This document shows, one piece after another, positions 27,111-35,183 of a stretch of 64,000 nucleotides of DNA; within the stretch, counting starts at the first letter, position 1, and each line of letters opens with the position of its first letter. Source of the DNA: Phaeobacter sp. 11ANDIMAR09 (GTDB lineage: Bacteria; Pseudomonadota; Alphaproteobacteria; Rhodobacterales; Rhodobacteraceae); the NCBI RefSeq assembly GCF_001294455.1, contig NZ_LIKT01000010.1:62001-126000 (forward strand), written 5' to 3'. Position numbers and translations under genes: made by a program. The notes under the pieces were generated by a model that saw nothing but the letters and a program-made list of their open reading frames with translations, did no database searches and was not told the DNA's origin.

Positions 27111-27170
27111 TCCAATCACGTCCGCGTGAGTGCAATTGACCCGAGACACCGGGATCTAGAATAAATTAAG

Positions 27171-27207
27171 GGCTCTGCGTCATCGCGCAGGGCCTCTGTT
27201 CTTTTCT
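27171..27207 (+). terminator. Terminator after the two-helix membrane protein gene
   Basis: Stem GGCTCTGCG with CGCAGGGCC (one G-T pair), then CTCTGTTCTTTTC, about 60 bases past the stop. Confidence 0.6.
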
Positions 27208-27326
27208 CAACAGGTTATGTTGGAAAATGCCGGTTTCATTTCCGTGTCCCAGACCACAGGTTTAGCCTACGAGATCAAAATCTAGACACCTTGCATCACC
27301 ACTCTACTCCAACGGAGCAAACACAA

Positions 27327-27902
27327 ATGAAAAAGATCCTAGCAGCTGTAGCACTTGTCGGCCTGAGCACCACCGCAGCCCTGGCGGCCCCCGAGAAATA
27401 CGTGCTGGACTCCAGCCACAGCCAGGTTGTGTTCAACTACAACCACCTTGGGTTCTCCACCACCTGGGGCATGTTCTCGGGCTTTGAAGGCGAGATCATG
27501 TTTGATCAGGAAGCCCCTGCAAACTCCAGCGTTTCGGTCTCGATGCCGCTCAGCTCGATGCTGACCGGGTGGCAGGCGCGTTTTGATCACTTCATGTCCA
27601 AAGATTTCTTTGCCGCCAATGGCGACGAGCAAGTCACCTTTACCTCCACCAAGATCGATGTGACCGGCGACAACACCGCCAAGATCACCGGTGATTTGAC
27701 CCTGAATGGTGTTACCAAAGCCATCGTGCTGGATGCCAAACTGAACCAGGCAGGTGATCACCCAATGGCGGGCAAGCCCTGGGCTGGTTTTGACGCCACC
27801 ACCACCCTGGTGCGCTCGGATTTTGGTCTGGGCAAATTTGCCCCATTTGTCAGCGATGATGTGCCGCTGCAGATCTCTGTTGAGGCGATGAAGGCCGATT
27901 AA
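27327..27902 (+). CDS. Periplasmic YceI-family protein
   Basis: 191 residues from MKKILAAVALVGLSTTAALA, a clean signal peptide. The mature part has the YceI lipocalin-like pattern: YVLDSSHSQVVFNYNHLGFS, SVSVSMPLSSMLTGW, FDHFMSKDFFAANGDEQVTF, ITGDLTLNGVTKAIVLDAKL. YceI proteins bind isoprenoid or quinone-like lipids. A second YceI domain sits 1 kb away, fused to cytochrome b561. A GGAG site is 10 bases upstream of the ATG, and a strong terminator follows. Confidence 0.9.
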   Translation: MKKILAAVALVGLSTTAALAAPEKYVLDSSHSQVVFNYNHLGFSTTWGMFSGFEGEIMFDQEAPANSSVSVSMPLSSMLTGWQARFDHFMSKDFFAANGDEQVTFTSTKIDVTGDNTAKITGDLTLNGVTKAIVLDAKLNQAGDHPMAGKPWAGFDATTTLVRSDFGLGKFAPFVSDDVPLQISVEAMKAD

Positions 27903-27955
27903 GAGCCGAGACAGTTCTTTAGGATCTGACCCGGACAAGGGGTCTGTCTTAACAG

Positions 27956-27990
27956 AATGCCGCCTCCCAAAGGGGGGGCGGCATTTTTTT
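27956..27990 (+). terminator. yceI terminator
   Basis: Stem AATGCCGCC/GGCGGCATT with a run of seven T residues, about 55 bases past the stop. Confidence 0.88.
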
Positions 27991-28093
27991 GCTAGGCGCT
28001 GCCGTCACAGCCCTCTCGCCAGCTGGAAGCCACCAGTGTAGGAGGAGGAAGCTGCCCGAGATTTGTGCGGGGGTTTTGATCTGGGAGTGCTTT

Positions 28094-28717
28094 ATGGCTG
28101 ATCTATTGCTTTTTATTCCGGCCTGTTTTGCCTTGAACCTGGCCTTTGGCCCAAATAACCTCATGGCGCTGACCAATGGAGCCCATCGCGGCGCTTTGTT
28201 TGCGCTGCTGGCTGGGCTGGCCCGTTTGCTGGTCTTTGTGCCCATGATTGGGCTGAGCGCCTTGGGGCTGGGCCTGGTGCTGTCGACCTCGGCTCTGGTC
28301 TTTACGATCGTAAAAATCCTTGGTGCGGGCTATCTGATCTGGCTGGGGATCAAACTATTGATCAGCACAGGCGCCAGTGGCGGGTCAGTGGGGGCGGGTG
28401 CTCCCCTGCGCCTGGATGATTGCTTCCGGCGTGAGGCTTTGGTCGCCCTGGGCAATCCCAAGGCCATCCTGATCTTTGCGGCCTTCTTTCTCCAGTTTGT
28501 TGATACGGATGCCTATGTGCTGAGTTACCTGACGCTGGGCGGAATTTTCCTGCTGCTGGAGGCCCTGGCGATCCTGATCTATGCTTTGGTTGGGGCTTTT
28601 GCGGCCCGGACGGCCGCGTCCAAGCTGCATTGGTTTCAGCGCGGTTCTGGCGCCGGGATGATCCTGTTTGGCGTGCTGCTGCTGTTGACCAAACGCCCTG
28701 GGCTTGACCAGGGCTGA
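28094..28717 (+). CDS. LysE/RhtB-family amino-acid exporter
   Basis: 207 residues, about six transmembrane helices. The N terminus MADLLLFIPACFALNLAFGP-NNL matches the LysE pattern (PGPNN in many members; here FGPNN), and LVALGNPKAILIFAAFFLQF is the family's second signature. It is likely an exporter of an amino acid or related metabolite. A GGGAG site lies 7 bases before the ATG. It is convergent with the cytochrome b561-YceI gene. Confidence 0.85.
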   Translation: MADLLLFIPACFALNLAFGPNNLMALTNGAHRGALFALLAGLARLLVFVPMIGLSALGLGLVLSTSALVFTIVKILGAGYLIWLGIKLLISTGASGGSVGAGAPLRLDDCFRREALVALGNPKAILIFAAFFLQFVDTDAYVLSYLTLGGIFLLLEALAILIYALVGAFAARTAASKLHWFQRGSGAGMILFGVLLLLTKRPGLDQG

Positions 28718-28740
28718 CAGCCTTTTGCTCTTTGGAATAC

Positions 28741-28784
28741 GGAAAAAGCAGATATGGCTTCCCCAGAGGTTCTGGGAAAGCCAT
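28741..28784 (-). terminator. Terminator of the cytochrome b561-YceI gene (minus strand)
   Basis: A 14-base imperfect stem (28754-28767 with 28771-28784) has a 3-base loop. On the minus strand GCTTTTTCC follows a few bases further on. It lies about 35 bases past the stop at 28819. Confidence 0.5.
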
Positions 28785-28818
28785 GACATGTGGACCTGAT
28801 GGCGCGGCCCCAGGGCGT

Positions 28819-30096
28819 TCAGCGTGATTTCTGCGCGGTCAGGGCAATTGCAAGCACAACATTAAAGCCCAATGTGCCTTCGTCTTGGGTTCCCTTGCCA
28901 ATCTCAAAATCGAGCCGGTTGACGCTGGTCTGGCTGCTCATCACAGCGCGATCCCCGTCAAAGCGAAGGTCAAAGGGCAGGGTGAGCGGCAGGCTCTTGT
29001 CGCGAATGCTGAGGGTTCCAACCGCCTGATAACCCGTCTCCAGCCGTTCCAACGCAGCCTCAAAGCGCGCCTTTGGGTAGGAGGCGACATCAAAATAGTC
29101 CGCCCCCATGGCCTGATCGGTCACCGTGCCGAGGCTCAGCGAGGCGATGTCGATTTCGACCTTCACTTGACCCGCGGGACCGGGGGCTGACGGGTTGTCA
29201 AAACGGATCTCCGCCTGCCAGCTGCCAAAGGTGCCGCTGACACCGCTGCCCATCTGTTGGATGGTCAGGCCCAGGCTTCCGTCTTCTACGATCCAATTGC
29301 CCCTAGCTGCATCTGCGCTGTCCTGGTTCGCTGTGGAGGCCGCGCTGGCATCCGCCGAGTCAGCGCGGCTGTCGGCCACATTCGGCGCGCTATGGTCATG
29401 GGGCTCTTGCGCCAGCATGGCTCCGCCCGTCAGCACCGCCGCCCAAATCACTAGGGCAGCAAGAGCTGGAACGGGGCTATGCTTTTGTGCCGGTGGCACC
29501 GGCAGGTCGCCGGATTTTGGCAACATGCGGCGCAGTGTGGCGTCGCGGTCGATGACGACATGTTTTAGAGCCCCCGCCACATGCAGTCCAACGGTGATCA
29601 ACAAAGCCTTGGTCGCCACCCAGTGCAGGGCGCCAAACAGCGCGGCGATATTGTCGGATTTTGGCACAAAGGGAAGCTCTTGGCCAAAGGGCCACCAGAT
29701 GGGGGCAAAGCCGGTGCTGGCAGCATGGTGGATCCAGCCGGTCAAAGGGGTGGCAACCATGGCGCCATATAACACCCAGTGTACCACCTCTGCCGCCAGG
29801 GCTTCGGGCTTGTTTTCGGGGTGCAATAGGCCAGGCTTGGGTTGGTTGAGGGCCCAGAGAATGCGGGCCAAAGCGGTAAAGAAGGCGGCAACGCCGATGG
29901 TTTTGTGAATCGAGAACAACAACATGGCGCGCGACAGGGTCTCGGCGGAACCATCAAAACCGGGGCTCTGGATCTCATGAGCGAGGTCGCTGGCATTCAG
30001 GCCCAGCACAAAGGCGGAGATCAGCAAAAGCGCGGTGAGCCAGTGAAAGCTCTTGCTGATGCTGCCATAGCTGGAGGGGGTGTTTTGGGCGGACAC
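28819..30096 (-). CDS. Cytochrome b561-YceI fusion protein
   Basis: 425 residues. The N-terminal half is a four-helix di-heme cytochrome b561 (about 1-190) with candidate heme His in KSFHWLTA, FSIHKTIG, EVVHWVLYG and ITVGLHVAGALKH. An extra helix (ALAALVIWAAVLTGGAMLA, about 210-230) anchors a low-complexity Asp/Ala/Ser linker. The C-terminal half is a YceI domain (about 265-425) ending in AIALTAQKSR. The domain order would place YceI in the periplasm, next to the quinone side of the cytochrome. Electron transfer involving a lipid held by YceI is inference. Confidence 0.88.
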   Translation of the reverse strand: MSAQNTPSSYGSISKSFHWLTALLLISAFVLGLNASDLAHEIQSPGFDGSAETLSRAMLLFSIHKTIGVAAFFTALARILWALNQPKPGLLHPENKPEALAAEVVHWVLYGAMVATPLTGWIHHAASTGFAPIWWPFGQELPFVPKSDNIAALFGALHWVATKALLITVGLHVAGALKHVVIDRDATLRRMLPKSGDLPVPPAQKHSPVPALAALVIWAAVLTGGAMLAQEPHDHSAPNVADSRADSADASAASTANQDSADAARGNWIVEDGSLGLTIQQMGSGVSGTFGSWQAEIRFDNPSAPGPAGQVKVEIDIASLSLGTVTDQAMGADYFDVASYPKARFEAALERLETGYQAVGTLSIRDKSLPLTLPFDLRFDGDRAVMSSQTSVNRLDFEIGKGTQDEGTLGFNVVLAIALTAQKSR

Positions 30097-30351
30097 GGGG
30101 GCTGTTCCTTTTGCTGATCCAAAGCAGGGGTGACCTGCAGGTATGATAAGACTTAATTTAGCCAGGCAGTCGGGTCATGCAATGGCAGGCAATGTCCACC
30201 TGCGAACAGGACTTGTGCGCAATACGCAAGGGCGCGGAGACAGCTGTCGTCACCATCGACTGCGGAGGCAGGCGAACTCGGGTCAGTTCTCTTGTACGTT
30301 GGGTCAGCTGCGGCTAAACCGATGAAAACGACAGTGAAGGAAGTGACCTTA

Positions 30352-31287
30352 ATGACGATCGCATTTGTATTTCCCGGCCAGGGCGCCCAAGCCATCGGTA
30401 TGGGCCAGGCATTGGCAGAGACTTATCCGGCCGCAAAGGCTGTCTTTGACGAGGTGGATGCGGCCCTGGGCGAGGATCTCAGCAAACTGATCTGGGAGGG
30501 GGATATCGAAACCCTGACCCTGACCCAGAATGCGCAGCCTGCCCTGATGGCGACCTCGCTGGCCGCGATGCGGGCGTTGGAGGCCGAAGGTGTTGCCATT
30601 GATCAGGCCGCATTTGTTGCAGGCCACTCGCTCGGCGAGTATTCGGCGCTGGCCGCTGCTGGGGCGATCTCGGTTGCGGATACCGCGCGCCTGCTGCGCA
30701 CCCGTGGCGAAGCCATGCAGAGCGCAGTGCCAGTGGGCGTCGGCGCTATGGCAGCCCTGCTGGGGCTGGATTTTGCCACCGTCAAGGAAGTGGCAGCCGA
30801 GGCCGCTGCCGAAGGTGAGGTGGTGCAGGCCGCCAATGACAATGACCCAACCCAGGTGGTTGTGTCAGGCCATAAGGCCGCCGTTGAACGCGCCGCAGAA
30901 ATCGCCAAGGGGCGGGGCGCCAAACGCGCGGTGATGCTGCCGGTCTCGGCACCATTCCACTGTGCCCTGATGCAACCTGCTGCAGATGTCATGGCCGAGG
31001 CCCTGGCCGCGGTGGAGGTCAAGGCACCTGCGGTGCCGCTGATTGCCAATGTGCGCGCCGATGTGGTGAGCGACCCAAGCGAGATCCGTCAGCTTCTGGT
31101 GGAACAGGTGACCGGTTCAGTACGCTGGCGTGAGAGCGTCCAGGCCATGGCCGCCAAGGGCGTGACAGAGTTTTGGGAAATTGGCTCTGGCAAGGCCCTG
31201 TCGGGGATGATCCGTAAGATCGACCGCAGCCTGGCCAGCCGCCAGTTTGGCACCCCCGAAGCGGTTGCTGCCGTCAAGGACGCCTGA
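30352..31287 (+). CDS. fabD: Malonyl-CoA:ACP transacylase
   Basis: 311 residues from MTIAFVFPGQGAQAIGMGQA. The nucleophile is in GHSLGEYSALAAA, the catalytic His in SAPFHCALM, and WEIGSGKALSGMIRKI closes the fold. It loads malonyl groups onto ACP for fatty acid synthesis. The frame is open 60 bases upstream, but the ATG at 30352 gives the family N terminus. It is first of the fabD-fabG-acpP-(hisA-like)-fabF-mltG run. Confidence 0.95.
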   Translation: MTIAFVFPGQGAQAIGMGQALAETYPAAKAVFDEVDAALGEDLSKLIWEGDIETLTLTQNAQPALMATSLAAMRALEAEGVAIDQAAFVAGHSLGEYSALAAAGAISVADTARLLRTRGEAMQSAVPVGVGAMAALLGLDFATVKEVAAEAAAEGEVVQAANDNDPTQVVVSGHKAAVERAAEIAKGRGAKRAVMLPVSAPFHCALMQPAADVMAEALAAVEVKAPAVPLIANVRADVVSDPSEIRQLLVEQVTGSVRWRESVQAMAAKGVTEFWEIGSGKALSGMIRKIDRSLASRQFGTPEAVAAVKDA

Positions 31288-31365
31288 CCCCGCGTAGATT
31301 AGATCGGTGTGGCCCGATGTGGCAGGAATAGCATAGGCCAAGCACCTGAAAACAGAGGAAATGAC

Positions 31366-32103
31366 ATGTTTGATTTGACTGGAAAAAATGCCCTGGTAAC
31401 CGGTGCTTCGGGCGGCATCGGCGGCGATATCGCCCGTGCGCTACACGCAGCGGGGGCAACCGTTGCGCTTTCTGGCACCCGCGAAGCCCCGCTGCAGGAA
31501 CTGGCAGCTGAGCTTGGCGAGCGGGCCCATGTGCTGACCTGCAACCTGAGCGATGCCGAGGCCGTTGAGGCCCTGCCGAAACAGGCCGCTGAGGCCATGG
31601 GCAGCGTGGATATCCTGGTCAACAATGCCGGCATCACCAAGGACAATCTGTTCATGCGGATGAAGGATGACGAATGGCAGAGCGTGCTGGAGGTGAACCT
31701 CACCTCGACCATGCGCCTGTGCCGCGGCGTGATGCGCGGGATGATGAAGGCCCGCTGGGGCCGGATCATCAATATCTCTTCCATTGTGGGCGCCACCGGC
31801 AACCCCGGTCAGGGCAACTATGCCGCCTCCAAGGCCGGGATGATCGGCATGTCAAAATCCATCGCCTATGAAGTCGCCAATCGTGGCATCACGGTGAATG
31901 CAGTTGCGCCTGGATTTATTGCCACGGCGATGACGGACAAGCTGAATGATGGCCAGAAAGATGCGATCCTGACGCAGATCCCAGCCGGGCGTATGGGGGA
32001 TTCGAAAGAAATCGCTGCTGCGGTGCTCTATCTGGCCAGCCCCGAGGCGTCTTATGTCACCGGAACCACCCTGCATGTGAACGGCGGCATGGCGATGTTC
32101 TAA
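31366..32103 (+). CDS. fabG: 3-oxoacyl-ACP reductase
   Basis: 245 residues, a short-chain dehydrogenase. The NADPH motif is TGASGGIGG, the NNAG motif is VNNAGITKD, and the catalytic Ser-Tyr-Lys set is in NISSIVGATG and YAASKAG. It reduces beta-ketoacyl-ACP. A GAGGAA site lies 5 bases before the ATG. It follows fabD by 78 bases. Confidence 0.95.
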   Translation: MFDLTGKNALVTGASGGIGGDIARALHAAGATVALSGTREAPLQELAAELGERAHVLTCNLSDAEAVEALPKQAAEAMGSVDILVNNAGITKDNLFMRMKDDEWQSVLEVNLTSTMRLCRGVMRGMMKARWGRIINISSIVGATGNPGQGNYAASKAGMIGMSKSIAYEVANRGITVNAVAPGFIATAMTDKLNDGQKDAILTQIPAGRMGDSKEIAAAVLYLASPEASYVTGTTLHVNGGMAMF

Positions 32104-32513
32104 GGTTTTTGCGCTTTGAGAGGGCGGTAATCCTACGCAAAAACGTTGCAGAATCGCCTATTTCAGAGCACAAAAAGCCCCCGGGTCACCTGGAATATCG
32201 CACTGATATCAACAGGGTCCCAGAATAACTTGGCGCCACCCCTTGTCCCTGACACGGGGCAGTGCCATCTGCTCGACAGGGCCAGTTGAGGCAGAGCATC
32301 GTCGGAGGCAGTTGATGGTGCGAAACCATTTGCCTCTGAGCTGGTCTGTGCTATAGGCGGCCCATATTCGTCCTGACGTTTCTCTCTTTCTGGGGGCAGC
32401 GATTGGGTAGCTTCCGGTATCGGAAGCAGAACCGCCCGCATCGGGCAAAACAATGCCACCCTCAGGGGAACGGGCAAAACCGGGCAAGCTGCCCTGAAGA
32501 ACGAGGAAATGAC
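32104..32513 (+). promoter_or_regulatory. 410-base fabG-acpP intergenic region with a likely acpP promoter
   Basis: No gene seen. A candidate sigma-70-type promoter is TTGCCT (32330-32335), a 16-base spacer and TATAGG (32352-32357), giving a leader of about 150 bases for acpP. Just past fabG, a 9-base inverted repeat (GTTTTTGCG at 32105 with 32136-32144) could end fabG transcripts. A separate acpP promoter fits the high demand for ACP. Confidence 0.45.
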
Positions 32514-32747
32514 ATGAGCGACGTCGCAGACCGCGTAAAAAAGATCGTTGTAGAGCACCTGGGTGTTGAAGAAGAAAAAGTGACCGAAAACGCGTCCTTC
32601 ATCGACGATTTGGGTGCAGACAGCCTCGACACCGTTGAGCTGGTCATGGCATTTGAAGAAGAGTTCGGCATCGAAATCCCCGATGATGCGGCCGAAACCA
32701 TCCAGACATTTGGCGACGCAGTGAAGTTCATCACCGAAGCTTCCTAA
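32514..32747 (+). CDS. acpP: Acyl carrier protein
   Basis: 77 residues, acidic. The 4'-phosphopantetheine site is the Ser in [18 protein letters not shown] (about residue 37). It carries acyl chains for FabD, FabG and FabF. A GAGGAAATGAC leader identical in style to that of fabG precedes the ATG. It is followed closely by a strong terminator. Confidence 0.98.
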   Translation: MSDVADRVKKIVVEHLGVEEEKVTENASFIDDLGADSLDTVELVMAFEEEFGIEIPDDAAETIQTFGDAVKFITEAS

Positions 32748-32775
32748 AGTCCCCTTCACAGCAATGTGATTGTCG

Positions 32776-32809
32776 AAACGGCGCTTTCCACCAGGGAAGC
32801 GCCGTTTTG
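32776..32809 (+). terminator. acpP terminator
   Basis: A 12- to 13-base near-perfect stem (AAACGGCGCTT with AAGCGCCGTTT) and a TTTT tail lie 29 bases after the stop. Confidence 0.85.
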
Positions 32810-32905
32810 CGTCTCCCCCTCTTGTGTGTTCTGGAGAAGGCTGGACTCATCCTGCGATGGTATGTGCTATCCTGCAGGGGTTGAGCAAACAGGAGGAACT
32901 TCGAG

Positions 32906-33649
32906 ATGCAGATTTATCCAACAATGGAACTGCTGGACGGTCACTGTGTGACCCTGGAAAAGGGACGTCTGGACGAGCCGCTTGTTTGGCATGTGGACCC
33001 AATCGAGAAAGCCAGAGAGTTTGCAGCGGCTGGCGCCGAATGGATGCATCTGACCGATTTCAACGCAGTCCAGGGCGATGACAGCAACTCTGATCTGGTC
33101 AAAGAGATCATCCGCACCGCAGGCATTCCGGTACAATTGGGCGGCGGTATGCGCAGCCGCGACAGTGTTGAATCCTGGATTGACCAGGGGGCCGGACGGG
33201 TTGTGGTGGGCACCTTGGCGGCGCTGGATCCGTCACTGGTAAGCGAGTTGGCCAAGCAACACCCCGATCAAATTGTCCTGGCGGTGGATGTCTGGCAGGG
33301 GCAGGTGATGACCGAAGGCTGGCTGAAAGCCGGGGCTTTTGAGCCGGAAACCTATATCACCGCCTTTGGCAATGCGCCATTTGCAGGAATCATCGTCACC
33401 GATATCGACAGCGACATGGCGGATGTTGAGGCTCAGCTGGGGTTGATTTCCGGACTGGCAGCGGCGGCGCATTCTCCGGTGATTGCCAGCGGTGTGGTGC
33501 GCAATGCCGATGACCTGTCGCGGCTGAAATACATCAACAATATCGCGGGGGCCCTGGTTGGACGCGCCTTGTTCCGCAAGACCCTGTCTCTGGAAGAGGC
33601 CCTGGAAGTGGCGCAACCGCTGCCAGAACAAGTGGCTGAATTCCTTTAA
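32906..33649 (+). CDS. HisA/HisF-family TIM-barrel protein, divergent active site
   Basis: 247 residues. The overall match is to HisA (ProFAR isomerase): GAEWMHLTDFNAVQG, IPVQLGGGMRS, GRVVVGTLAAL, GALVGRALF. Key positions differ. The first catalytic Asp (PAxDL in HisA) is Glu at residue 8 (YPTMEL); the second Asp is kept (D128 in LAVDVW). The substrate loop TDIxxDGT is TDIDSDMAD, and the phosphate-binding SGG is SGV. It lies among fab genes and not in a his operon. It may be a catalytically altered paralogue, and the substrate is unknown. AGGAGG precedes the ATG. Confidence 0.75.
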   Translation: MQIYPTMELLDGHCVTLEKGRLDEPLVWHVDPIEKAREFAAAGAEWMHLTDFNAVQGDDSNSDLVKEIIRTAGIPVQLGGGMRSRDSVESWIDQGAGRVVVGTLAALDPSLVSELAKQHPDQIVLAVDVWQGQVMTEGWLKAGAFEPETYITAFGNAPFAGIIVTDIDSDMADVEAQLGLISGLAAAAHSPVIASGVVRNADDLSRLKYINNIAGALVGRALFRKTLSLEEALEVAQPLPEQVAEFL

Positions 33650-33663
33650 CCAAACCTCTGCCT

Positions 33664-33764
33664 CCCCTGTGCTGGCCGATGCAATGCTCGGCCTGCACAG
33701 GGGATTGCCCGATCGGGGGGAAATCCCCTTTGGGCGAGGTGCTCCCCCGGTTCGGATGGGGGAG
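33664..33764 (+). repeat. Three successive hairpins between the HisA-like gene and fabF
   Basis: Hairpin 1: CCCCTGTGC (33664-33672) with 33695-33703, plus an inner GGCCGA/TCGGCC stem. Hairpin 2: GGGGATT (33700-33706) with AATCCCC (33723-33729); its first arm overlaps the last arm of hairpin 1, so the two exclude each other. Hairpin 3: CTCCCCC (33742-33748) with 33758-33764. No strong T run follows, so this may be a processing, stability or attenuation region. Confidence 0.5.
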
Positions 33765-33917
33765 TGCTGACAAAAACCGCGCTTTCTTTGACACGGGCGG
33801 CGGTCTTTCTCCTGTTTTTTGGGTCTGCCGCTTGGGCGGTCGATTGGTGCACTTGCACCCCTTGGGCATTACAAGCTATTTGGGTGAGCGAATTGCCGAG
33901 GCAGAGGAGAGCAAGGA

Positions 33918-35183
33918 ATGCGTCGAGTCGTTGTAACCGGATTGGGATTGGTCACACCATTGGCGACCGGAGTCGAAGAGACTTGGTCGAGCCTGTTGGA
34001 CGGTCAGTCTGGCGCCGGGCCAATTACGCTGTTTGACGCTGAGGCCAGCGGTGTTGCAACCACCTATGCCTGCGAAGTCACCCGTGGCGACGGCAGCGAA
34101 GGGACTTTCAACCCAGATGACTGGGTGGTGAAGAAAGACCAGAAAAAGATTGATGACTTTATCCTCTACGGTATTGCTGCCGCCGAAATGGCCGTGCGCG
34201 ATGCTGATTGGGCACCGGAAGATACTGAAAGCCTGGAACGCACCGGCGTGATGATTGGCTCAGGTATCGGCGGGCTGAGCTCGATCGCAGATACAGCCGT
34301 GATGATCAAGGAAAAGGGCCCGCGCCGGGTCTCTCCCTTCTTCATTCCCGGAGCGCTGATCAACCTGATTTCAGGTCAGGTTTCCATTCGGTTTGGTTTC
34401 AAAGGCCCCAACCATTCGGTGGTGACCGCCTGTTCGACCGGAGCCCATGCCATTGGTGATGCGGCGCGGCTGATCAAATCCGGCGACGCAGATGTGATGA
34501 TTGCAGGCGGAGCCGAAGCGGCCATTTGCGAGATCGGTATTGCCGGCTTTAATGCCTGCAAAGCGCTGTCGACCAAACGCGCCGACGATCCCAAATCGGC
34601 CTCGCGCCCCTATGATGCCGACCGCGATGGTTTTGTTATGGGCGAGGGCGCCGGTGTGGTGGTTCTGGAAGACTACGAACACGCCAAGGCCCGGGGTGCC
34701 AAGATCTACGCCGAAGTTCTCGGCTATGGCCTGTCGGGCGATGCCTATCACATCACGGCCCCTTCCGAGACCGGTGAGGGGGGCGAACGCTCGATGCGTG
34801 CGGCGCTGAAAAACGCAGGTCTTGAGCCCAAGGATATCGACTATATCAACGCCCATGGCACCTCGACCATGGCGGATACAATTGAGCTGGGTGCAGTGGA
34901 GCGCATGATGGGCGAACACGCCGAGGGGGTGACAATGTCCTCGACAAAATCGGCCACTGGGCACCTCCTGGGGGCTGCCGGCGCGATTGAAGCGATCTTC
35001 TCGATTCTGGCGATCCGGGATCAGGTGGCGCCGCCCACCATCAACCTCGACAATCAGGCGGTAGAGACCCCGATCGATCTGGCGCCCAATGCCAAGCGCG
35101 AGCGCAAAATCGAGGTGGCCTTGTCCAACTCCTTTGGCTTTGGCGGCACCAATGCCTCCGTGGTCTTTGGGAAGCCCAAATAA
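33918..35183 (+). CDS. fabF: Beta-ketoacyl-ACP synthase II
   Basis: 421 residues. MRRVVVTGLGLVTPLATGVE is the family N terminus. The catalytic Cys is in TACSTGAHAIGDAARLI, the His residues are in INAHGTSTMADTIE and SATGHLLGAAGA, and FGFGGTNAS closes the site. It elongates acyl-ACP, including C16:1 to C18:1. Its stop is directly followed by the mltG start, so the two are co-transcribed. Confidence 0.96.
   Translation: MRRVVVTGLGLVTPLATGVEETWSSLLDGQSGAGPITLFDAEASGVATTYACEVTRGDGSEGTFNPDDWVVKKDQKKIDDFILYGIAAAEMAVRDADWAPEDTESLERTGVMIGSGIGGLSSIADTAVMIKEKGPRRVSPFFIPGALINLISGQVSIRFGFKGPNHSVVTACSTGAHAIGDAARLIKSGDADVMIAGGAEAAICEIGIAGFNACKALSTKRADDPKSASRPYDADRDGFVMGEGAGVVVLEDYEHAKARGAKIYAEVLGYGLSGDAYHITAPSETGEGGERSMRAALKNAGLEPKDIDYINAHGTSTMADTIELGAVERMMGEHAEGVTMSSTKSATGHLLGAAGAIEAIFSILAIRDQVAPPTINLDNQAVETPIDLAPNAKRERKIEVALSNSFGFGGTNASVVFGKPK

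Noticed and set aside
30133-30142. Palindrome ACCTGCAGGT upstream of fabD and the cytochrome gene as a lux box
   Set aside because: It is only 10 bases without the longer spaced symmetry of a lux box, so chance is likely.
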